A stretch of DNA of 64,000 nucleotides, taken from positions 109,228,124 through 109,292,123 of the forward strand of contig CM077147.1 of the NCBI GenBank assembly GCA_039583875.1, read 5' to 3'. The DNA comes from Platanthera guangdongensis (Eukaryota > Streptophyta > Magnoliopsida > Asparagales > Orchidaceae). The notes beneath the pieces are model-generated. The model saw only the letters and a list, made by a program, of their open reading frames with translations. It had not been told where the DNA came from and did no database searches. This document shows positions 55,436 through 64,000 of the stretch, piece by piece. The position numbers and the translations under genes were made by a program. Every line of letters begins with the position of its first letter. The first letter of the stretch is position 1.

Positions 55436-58230
55436 CTAGTGCTGATCAGGTTCTTTGATGACAATCCCTTTTCCAGCTTTAACTTGAGCTTTCACAGCAG
55501 CAGCAGCAGCAGGCTCAGCTTCAGCAGTCTTCTTCCCTTTTAGATCTTTCTTCTTCTGTTCTTCAGCCTTGATCTTTTGCCTTTCAAAATAATGATAAGG
55601 CTTAGGAAAGTACTTGCTAGGCTCCACAGCTGTGGGAGGTAGCTTTCCTAACTTGGCCTTCCTTCTATGTTGGACAATGGCTTCTTGCCTACTTTCATGC
55701 TTTCTCCATTCAGCCTCTGAGAACCACTTGTTCCTCTCATGGGCATTGTCCTTGGCTGCTTTCCAGGCTGTAAGAATTATGTTCCTAGAAGTAGGGCTCC
55801 ATTGTTCAAAATCTGGCTTTTGCTCAGCAATTTCCCTAAACTTCTTCTTTGACAGCCTAGTTTCTTCTTCCTTGTCCAAAGCCTCTTGCATTGCAGCTGT
55901 GATAGGTTGAACAACCTTTTCCAAAATAACAGTTGGCTTGCCAGCAAGTGGACTATACATAGTGCTTATATCTGCATGAATCATTTCAAAGTCTGGAGGT
56001 GGATAGATTACATCAGCCACTGCTTGTTGCTCACCTCCAAAATATGTTCCTTGAATACCAGATTCAGCCACTTCATTGTCATCACACAGGGGAGGATATC
56101 CAAGTGTAGCCCTTATAGAATTTGAAATCCATTTTGCATGCTCAGAACTGGCCTTGACTAACACTCTCTCCCCCTTTATGACTTCTTGAGCCATATGATC
56201 CCTTACATCATCTTTCTGAAATCTGATTTGGCTATCCAAATATCTTATGCCCTCTTTAAAGAAAGGTCTAAGCTTTGTAAGCTGTTCTGATATGACCTTC
56301 TGGGAATCTTGTATGGCATTCTTTACAGCAGCAATCTCTGCTTGAAATAACTTATCAAAATCAGCTTTGGCAGCAGCAGAGGAAGTTGAAGGTTCATCTG
56401 ACTTATTCTTGATTTCAGTGACTATTGCATTGTGAGATGCAGTCAAGTTATCATTCATCCTCAACTGATTCTCCAGCACATAGCCTTGTTTGACTGCTAT
56501 ATCATCCACTTTCTCTTTAATAGTTTCTTGATGTTTAGCCAGATATACCACAGCATGAGCCCCCTTTGTAAAACAATCAGTCATCTCCTTTTTATTAAGG
56601 TTCATTTCAAACCTTATGGACTTGATTTCCTGGCCCAGATCAGATTGTAGAGCTTTGTGTCCTTCATCCACATATGTTTCCAAAGCCTTTCTTTGTTCAT
56701 CCATCTTGATTTGCAAGGCAAGCAATAGAGAACTATAATCAGTGGATGGAGCTTGTTGAACTAATGAATGTTGAGCAACAGTTTGAAGAGCCTTCTTATA
56801 GCTCTGGCTCCTTCTCTTGAATACAAAGAACTTCTTTTTCTGAGCTTGCTCAGCTTCATCATCTTCAGATTCAGATGTACTTGCTATATCCACCCTATCC
56901 TTAGGGCTGGATGGTTTTTCAGTATGCACATCTTGTGCCTTCTCAGAATCTAGCCTTATAGGCTCTTCCTCAATTTCCATGTTCTCCCCCTCAGCAGCAG
57001 CATCCTTTCCTGTATCAGCAGTATTCTTTTCCATATCAAAATCTTCTTGATCTAAGTTCAAAAACAGATCTTCCATGGTATACTCTGCTGGAGTCTGTGC
57101 AGGAGATGTACTTGGTTCTTCAACCACTTGATCAGGTACCACAACAGATGTGTCTGGAAGAACAACATCTGGTTCTTGGTGTGCTGGCTGATATTGCTGA
57201 TGGTCATCAGACAAATCAGAATTTATTATAGAAAAATTGAAAGTTTTAAGGTCAACAAGTACCTCTTGAATGAGGAGGGTGGCTTGTTCACTCTCCAGTG
57301 TAGATGGTACTGCTACACCTGGAAGCTCCCCCTGAATGTCAGCTGCCTCCTGAGGAGCAGGTGTCTTCTCTGCAGTCACATCAACTGGACTTTCAGGAGT
57401 GAAGACCACATGTTCTTCACTGCCTGAGCTGCTGGAGGTCTCTTGAGGCACAGCAGCTGTCTTCCTCTTCTTCCTGGGAGGAGAGTCTCTCTTAGAAGCT
57501 TGTTTCTCAGGGGTGGCCAAGTCCTTTGACACCAGCACCCTTTCCCATCTTGAGAATATCCTGGAGTCCATTCTCCTCATATGATTGATCTTTGTTCCTG
57601 CTGCAGAGCTCATTACCTCTGGAATTGATCCAGCCAGGTAGAGACTTATTATCCTGCCCAGATTGGGCTTCTTCAGGCTTTCTTTAACTTTCTCATAAAC
57701 CACCATTGACCAATCTGTCTTCAGAGTGAAGATGATCTGGTCATGATTTCAAACATGGAGGCAGACACCCTGTCATGCCCTCCTGGTTTGCACAGGATTA
57801 CCTTGCCCACTACTTCAGACAAGAACTTGCCTTGATTGTTCATCCCCTTCCTGTTGAAGACTGATCCCACCTTCATTTTTGGATCCAGGCCACACCAAGT
57901 AAGAGCTTCCCTGGTCTTGGAAGCAGTTACCTCCTCTTCTTCTTGAATCTTAGGTAGCTGAAGTACCTTTCTTAAAGACTTGGGGGATAGTTTGACTTTG
58001 GTGCCATGCACCCTTGACTTAATCCTGAAGCCTGAGTCATCTATAGACGCGCCTGAAAGGAATTCAATGACTTCCTTCTTCCAGATTTTTGTTGGTTCTG
58101 AAACCAAGAACTCCAAGCCTGAATTGGCAATTAGGGTTATCACTTTTTTGAATTCCTGATCGCTGTCGTCGAATGCGCCTCGCACGAGCTCATAGCCCTC
58201 GTTGACATTCTCTTCCAGCTTGGGAGCCAT
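55436..58230 (-). pseudogene. Accessory ORF2 protein of E3 (about 931 codons, one frameshift)
   Basis: From ATG at 58230 the protein matches E2 ORF2 along its length: N-terminal conserved part (SEPTKIWKKEVIEFL, IKSRVHGTKVKLSPKSLRK, ALTWCGLDPKMKVGSVF, KPGGHDRVSASMFEIM). A single-base deletion near 57720 shifts the frame, and the rest is open to 55436. The remainder shows an acidic Ser/Pro-rich middle, a basic patch (AQKKKFFVFKRRSQSYKK), a coiled-coil-like stretch (MDEQRKALETYVDEGHK, MNLNKKEMTDCFTKG), a conserved C-terminal block (FEQWSPTSRNIILTAWKAA, HYFERQKIKAEEQKKK) and a basic end. No signal peptide or membrane helix is visible. High similarity to E2 in all parts suggests it was under selection until recently. 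Function unknown. Confidence 0.8.
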
Positions 58231-58744
58231 TAGGGTTTGAAGATTGAGTCTTGAGATGAGAGAAATGTCGACACAAGAGTTTAGGTCTCGAAACTTTGAA
58301 AGCGTGTCGACAATCAAAGACAGAACCCTATTTATACCTTTCTTGTTTGAAGACGAACAGGCGGGATGAATTTCTAATAATGTGTCGACACTGTCAATAA
58401 GTGTCGACACTGACTTATAATGTCTCGACACTCATGTGTCGACACAAATTTAGTCAACAGATTTTATGTGTCGACACTTGGTTAAGTGTCGACACCACTA
58501 TACTCGACATGTGTCGAGACTTTACTTAGAAAAATTCTGAGTAAAACTTAAGTGTCGACACCTTAGTGGATGTGTCGACACCTACTCGACATGTGTCGAC
58601 ACTAACATTCTGAAGTGTCGACACTAGCTTCACTAGATGTGTCGACACCATTTTTCTGAAGTGTCGACACTTACTATTCTGTGTCGACATAGACTTGTCT
58701 ATGTGTCGACACCTTTTTACTTAGCCAATTTTTGTTCTGTATAC
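58231..58744 (-). promoter_or_regulatory. Putative internal promoter of E3 ORF2
   Basis: The 514-bp gap between pol and ORF2 holds about 12 exact GTGTCGACAC copies (58380-58715), a TATA box (minus GGTATAAATAGGG; plus 58329-58336) about 100 bp before the ATG, and a telobox fused to the start codon (plus 58230-58238). Every element matches the E2 spacer in order and distance, while the filler between palindromes differs in places. Confidence 0.65.
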
Positions 58745-61700
58745 TTAGTCTAAGTTTATCATACCTAGTTCAATTTTGAACCTATTAAACTTAGCTTCTT
58801 CTAAGGGCTTAGTGAACATATCAGCTATCTGATTATCTGTTTTAACATATTCAAGTGCAATATCATTTCTTTCTACATGCTCCCTAAGAAAGTGATATTT
58901 TATCTCAATATGTTTAGTTCTACTATGTGATACAGGGTTATTAGCTATGGAAATAGCACTAGTAGAATCACAATAAAGTGGAGTTCTACTTACCTGACAT
59001 CCATAGTCTTCTAGCTGATGTTGAATCCACAGAAGTTGAGCACAGCAACTTCCTGCAGCTATATACTCTGACTCAGCTGTGGAGATGGCCACACTGGTTT
59101 GCTTCTTACTACTCCATGAAATGAGTCTTCCACCTAGGAATTGACATGATCCAGTTGTGCTTTTTCTATCTTCTTTGCATCCTGCAAAGTCTGCATCTGA
59201 ATAGCCTGTTAGATCAAAATCTCCATTCCTAGGGTACCAGAGGCCTAGATAGGGTGTGCCCTTTAGATATCTCAAGATTCTCTTGACTGCAGTCAAGTGA
59301 GATTCTTTGGGGCAGGCTTGATACCTGGCACAAACACATGTAGCATACATAATGTCAGGCCTACTTGCAGTCAAGTATAGTAGGGAGCCAACTATCCCTC
59401 TATACAAGGTTTCATCTACAGGTTTCCCTGCATCATCCTTGCTTAGAGACATACTTGACCCCATAGGAGTCTTCATGGTACTGGAGGAATCCATACCATA
59501 CTTCCTTATGAGTTCTAGGGTGAACTTTGACTGACATATGGACAAGCCACTTTCAGTCTGTTTAACTTGGAGACCCAAGAAAAACTTCAGCTCTCCCATA
59601 CTACTCATTTCAAATTGACTTTGCATAAGCTTTGCAAACTTTTTGCAAAGGCTACTTTCAGTAGACCCAAATATAATGTCATCTACATATATTTGGACAA
59701 GTATTACTTTGCCTCTAGATTCCCTAAGGAATAGAGTCTTATCTATTTTCCCCCTTGTGAACTTGTTCTCAATGAGGAAACTAGATAGGGTTTCATACCA
59801 AGCTCTAGGAGCTTGCTTTAACCCATACAATGCTTTCCTAAGTCTATAGACATAATGTTGAAAAGTAGGATCAACAAAACCTGAAGGCTGCTCCACATAT
59901 ACTTCTTCTTTTAAATTACCATTAAGGAATGCTGACTTCACATCCATTTGGTATACTTTGAATCCTTGGTAGGTTGCATAGGCCAAGAACATCCTTATGG
60001 CTTCCAGTCTGGCTACTGGAGCAAAGGTTTGATCAAAATCAATACCTTCTTCTTGCCTATATCCTTTTGCAACCAATCTTGCCTTATTCTTAATGATGAC
60101 TCCTTGTTCATCTAACTTGTTTCTGTAGATCCACTTTGTTCCTATCACATTGTGATCTTTAGGCTTAGGAACTAAGTCCCAAACCTTGCACCTCTTGAAC
60201 TGGTTTAGCTCTTCCTGCATAGCTTCAGTCCACTGTGGATCTTGTATAGCTTCTTCAAATTTCTTTGGTTCTATTTGAGACAGAAAACTTGAATATATTG
60301 CAGCATTCTGATTTCTGCTCCTTGTCTGAACACCTTGTCTTGGATCTCCAATGATCAGCTCCACTGGATGATCTCTTAGATGCCTGTTGGCTGGAGGCAT
60401 CCTTACTTCTTGTTGTACTTCATCAGCATCTTCATCATGCTGAGTTCCTTGAACTTCTTCAGCTCCTGGTACATGTAGTTCTCCCCCTGGACATAAGCCA
60501 TCTTCTTCTACTTGCTGTCTTGCAGCAGGTACATCTTCTATGGTAAGCTTGTCCATCTTCTTAGAAAGACCTGTGGGGCTGCACACACTACTAGACAACT
60601 CATTGTTAATAAGAAGTGTCTCATCAAAAACTACATGCACAGACTCCTCTACAACTTGTGTAGTCAAGTTGTAGACTCTATAAGACTTACTATTACTGCT
60701 GTACCCAACAAACACTCCCTCTTGGGATTTGGCAGCAAACTTAGTTAAGTAAGTCTTCCCATTGTTAAGTATGAAGCATTTACAACCAAAAATCCTGAAA
60801 TAGGATAGGTTTGGTTTCCTGCCTTTCACTACTTCATAGGGGGTCTTGTTTAACCTTTTAGTTATGGTAGCTCTATTTATCACATGGCATGCAGTGTTAA
60901 CTGCTTCAGCCCAGAAATATTCTGGTAGTGAAGAATCACTTAATAGAGTCCTACCAGCTTCTATCAAGGTTCTATTTTTCCTTTCAGCAATGCCATTTTG
61001 CTGAGGTGTTCTAGGTGAAGAGAATTCTTGAAATATCCCATAGTCTTCACATAGTTTTGTCATGCTTTCAGATTGAAACTTCTGTACCATGGTCACTTCT
61101 AATTTTGACCACTGTACAGTTCAATTCATTCTGAATTTGCTTAACAAAACTGTGGAAGACACTAGGTGTTTCAGATTTCTGCTTTAAGAAGAACACCCAG
61201 GAAAACCTTGAGTAGTCATCAACAACTACAAAGGTGTAGACCTTCCTACCTAAGCTGTGAACTGGCATTGGACCAAATAGATCCATATGCAAGAGGTATA
61301 AACACCTCACAGCATCCTTGTTGTCAATGCTTCTAAAGGTGGATTTAGTCTGCTTGCCCTTTTGACAAGCTGAGCAAATGCCATCTTTGACACACTTAAC
61401 TTGAGGACCATTCCTCACTAACTCTTTACTAAAGAGTTTGCCAATAGTCTTGTAATTTAGATGAGCAAGCCTCTTGTGCCACTTGACACATTGAGAGACT
61501 GTCTCATCAGCTACAAGACAAACTGGAGAACTATTGTTCTCAACCATAATGTCTAAACAATAGACATTTCTCTTCCTATAACCTGTCAAAATGATCTCTT
61601 GATCACTTGACCTCTTGATATGACAACCATTTTTAACAAATGAGATGTCATACCCTACATCACTTAATTGACTTATACTAATGAGGTTATGTTTCAACCT

Positions 61701-61912
61701 TTAACATAAGCCACTTGAGTAATGGTAACTAAGTTGGAGGATATGTTACCAAACCCTTTGATGATTCCTTTTTCTGAACCACCAAAGGTCACCTTTGGAC
61801 CATTCTTGATTGGAGTGAAATCCTTCAGTAGTCCCCTAGTTCCAGTCATGTGTCTGGAACATCCACTATCCAAGTACCATGTAGGGGTATGGCCACTTGG
61901 ATTCTCCTGCAA
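58745..61912 (-). pseudogene. pol: Pol of E3
   Basis: The largest open part (61096-58745, 783 codons) covers the end of IN, RT and RNase H. Motifs: protease WYLDSGCSRHMTG, integrase [25 protein letters not shown] and [13 protein letters not shown] (catalytic Glu present), [13 protein letters not shown] and [11 protein letters not shown], RNase [24 protein letters not shown] and [12 protein letters not shown]. Frameshifts near 61695 (one base fewer than E2) and near 61080 (one base more) split PR/IN into three frames. Pol opens in the same frame as the second part of gag, one stop codon after it. Confidence 0.9.
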
Positions 61913-61918
61913 AACAAA

Positions 61919-63957
61919 TTAATGAACCTTAGAACCCAAAGTAAACTTGGGTCCTTGGTGATTGTTAGTTTGCAAATTGACATAGCTACCTGCTGTCTTT
62001 CCAACAGGTAACTTGCTACTCAACTTGGCACTGGCATTGTGCCAACAGTCCAAAGCAAAGTGGCCAACTTTGCCACAGCACCAACATTCAAATTTGTTGT
62101 ACCTTTGCTTAGGTACAGACTTGGCTGTCTTAACTACAGCAGTCTTAGTGAATGTTGGGGCTTTGCCCTTGGACTTAGACTGATTCTGAACAGTCCTTGC
62201 TGGATTAACAAATCCCAGTCCAGTCTTTCCTTTATGATGAACAAAGTCATCAATCAAGGGTAGCACTGATTTAGGTTTTGAAAACCTAGCTACTAGCTCT
62301 TTCTCCTTCTGAAGATTAATCTCCAGTTTCTTAATTTGATCATTCTTAAATGCAATGGTACCCATCTGAATCACAGTAATGTGTTTCAGCCTGGCCACTT
62401 CATTCAGTTTTTGATCATAATTCTTCTCATAATCTATTGCAGCTGCCTTGAGATCAGCAATTTCCTTAGCCAAATTTTTGGCTAGGGTCTTGCTTTTCTT
62501 ATAGGCTTGCAATAGTACTTGATATTCATCTAGGAGTTGATGAATGTCTCCCTCAGACTCAGATATATTCTCATCACTTGATGAAGAATACTCTGACTCT
62601 GAACTAGAACTGGAATCAGAACTTTGAGTTAAACCTTGTACCTGACTGGGTCCTGGCTGCTCCAGGTTTTTGGTACTTTCAGTCAAAGCCATCAGTCCTT
62701 GGCTTTGACAGTCTTCTTGCTCATAGATAGATTCCATGATCTGCATGAACTCTTCTTCTTCTTCAGCAAATAGCCCAATATAGGCTTCAGCATCTTCTCA
62801 GTGTCTGAAGAAGACATATCTGAAAGAGTCTTCTCATTCTTTGCAACAAAGGACTTCTCCTTCTTTCCTTTGAAGTGTGTTTTCTTCTTGTCACTGGATT
62901 CCTTCCTTCTTTCAGGACAGTCTGCAATAACATGGCCCTGTCTATTGCAGCAGTAACAAATTATCTTGGATCCAGTTGCCTTACTTGTCTTGGTCCTTTT
63001 CTTGTCCTTCTTTGAAGGCTTCTTTTCCTGATACTGAACCTCTTTCCCTTTGGAAGATGAAGGTCTAGACCTCCACTGTTTCTTCTTAAGGAACTTCTGA
63101 AAATGTCTGGTGAATGCAGCAAAGTCTTCATCACTTTCACTGCTTGTAGATTTTGTACTTTCAGACTCTTCAGATTCTGATTCAACTACCTCTGGAGGAG
63201 GAGTTGATGACTTGGTCCTGCTCTTTCTGGGTACATCTGACTTAAAGGCAACAGTCTTTTCCCTGTATTCAGTCCTTGTTGACTTTTCTTCTTCTTTTCT
63301 TACTGACAATTGCATCTCATAAGATAACAACTTGCCAAAAAGTGTGGGAGGAGGAATTTCTCCCAACTTTGCCATTTCTCTGATGGCACAAATCTTGGTG
63401 TCCCAGTCTTTGGTTAGGGACCTTAAGAATTTGTCATTCAACTCATAGTTTGTGAACTCTCTTCCATATGACATGAGTTCATTTACAATTCTATAAAATT
63501 TCTTGTAGCATTCAGTGATGCTATCTCCTCTTCCTTGCCTAAAACTCTCATATTCTTGATTAAGCAAGGACTTCCTATCTTGCCTTACTTCTTCAGAACC
63601 TTCCATGTAGACAATGAGGGTATCCCACATTTCTTTTGCAGTTTTACAGTGAATAAGGTTCTGGAAGGTGGCATCATCAATTGCACTAACTATGATGTTC
63701 TGTGCCCTTTTGTCCATAGTTGCTAGGACAATCTCATCCTTGGTCATTTCAGAGAAATCCTTTGGAGTCCTCTGATTTGCATCCAATACTGAAATCTTCA
63801 TGGGCACATATGGCCCTTCTTTGACTGTGATGTATATTCTAGGGTCAGAGGCTTCCATAAAAAGCCTAACCCTCTCTTTCCAGATCCCAAAGATCTCTTT
63901 TCTGCATATAGGTAGTTTCATTGAACCCAACTCCTTATGATTCTCTGAAGAACCCAT
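61919..63957 (-). pseudogene. gag: Gag of E3
   Basis: ATG at 63957. The first frame (to about 62790) holds the copia gag core (REIFGIWKERVRLFMEASD, KEMWDTLIVYMEGSEEV, FYRIVNELMSYGREF) and a CCHC knuckle CYCCNRQGHVIADC. A one-base deletion near 62795 shifts to the second frame, with an acidic Ser-rich linker, a coiled-coil-like stretch (QVLLQAYKKSKTLAKNLAKE) and a second knuckle CWCCGKVGHFALDC, ending KVH-stop at 61919. Nucleotide context and two knuckles agree with E2. Confidence 0.9.
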
Positions 63958-64000
63958 GTTCTTGATTTTCTTGAAACTGTTTCCTGTTTCCTGACTTATA

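Larger units (their letters stand above)
53022..64000 (-). mobile_element. Sirevirus element E3, near-complete, 5' LTR outside the window
   Basis: A close relative of E2 with the same order: 3' LTR, PPT, ORF2, palindrome-rich spacer, pol and gag. The window ends about 43 bp upstream of the gag ATG, so PBS and 5' LTR should follow within about 60 bp. Gag, pol and ORF2 show single-base frameshifts (near 62795, 61695, 61080 and 57720), and I noticed no nonsense codon within the coding frames. It is inserted in the RT of the Tat element and is the youngest layer of the nest. Confidence 0.9.

Overview
The window is plant nuclear DNA made almost entirely of LTR retrotransposons nested in one another. 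I recognise no host gene, tRNA, rRNA or CRISPR array. The plant assignment rests on iMet- and tRNA-Asp-type primer binding sites, Sirevirus (Ty1/copia), Athila and Tat (Ty3/gypsy) proteins, TATAAATA promoters, teloboxes and GT-AG introns. The species cannot be named from the sequence.

Layout. 1-3498: 3' end of a plus-strand Sirevirus (E1), with the end of an accessory ORF, PPT and LTR. 3499-9126: no recognisable gene; AT-rich and low-complexity DNA. 9211-9965: candidate non-autonomous Helitron inside a (TA)n tract. 10019-18367: degraded Athila element, minus strand, with gag, PR, RT, RNaseH, IN, PBS and 5' LTR; no 3' LTR found. 18650-31832: complete Sirevirus E2, minus strand, two LTRs of about 2.1 kb and a GGAAG target duplication. 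31838-36462: remnant of a gypsy gag-only element (G1). 36463-44494: copia element E4, minus strand, cut in gag by a Tat element. 44495-53021: Tat element, minus strand, cut in RT by Sirevirus E3. 53022-64000: E3, minus strand, running out of the window just before its 5' LTR. Insertion order is therefore G1, then E4, then Tat, then E3.

The most interesting pattern concerns the accessory genes between pol and the 3' LTR. In E2 and E3 the accessory ORF (about 930-940 codons, same strand as pol) is separated from pol by about 510 bp. That spacer holds about 12 copies of the palindrome GTGTCGACAC, a TATAAATA box about 100 bp before the ATG, and a telobox fused to the ATG. The same palindrome fills the LTR U3 (about 30 copies). 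In E4 the accessory ORF is antisense to pol; it has its own TATA box, a telobox and a 5'UTR intron, and its core promoter matches the E4 LTR U3 core promoter nearly base for base. The Tat element has two antisense, intron-containing accessory genes, each with a TATAAATA box. The window thus shows three retroelement lineages carrying self-promoted accessory genes, two of them using promoter words shared with their own LTR.

Each LTR family here has its own amplified CG-containing word: CTCGACGA in E1, GTGTCGACAC in E2/E3, TATCGCC/GGCGATA in E4, TCTCGCC in Tat, CACGGGCGTG in Athila. Most coding regions carry nonsense codons or frameshifts. E3 is the freshest copy: in the frames I followed I saw only single-base frameshifts. 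All coordinates, motif counts and alignments were made by eye.
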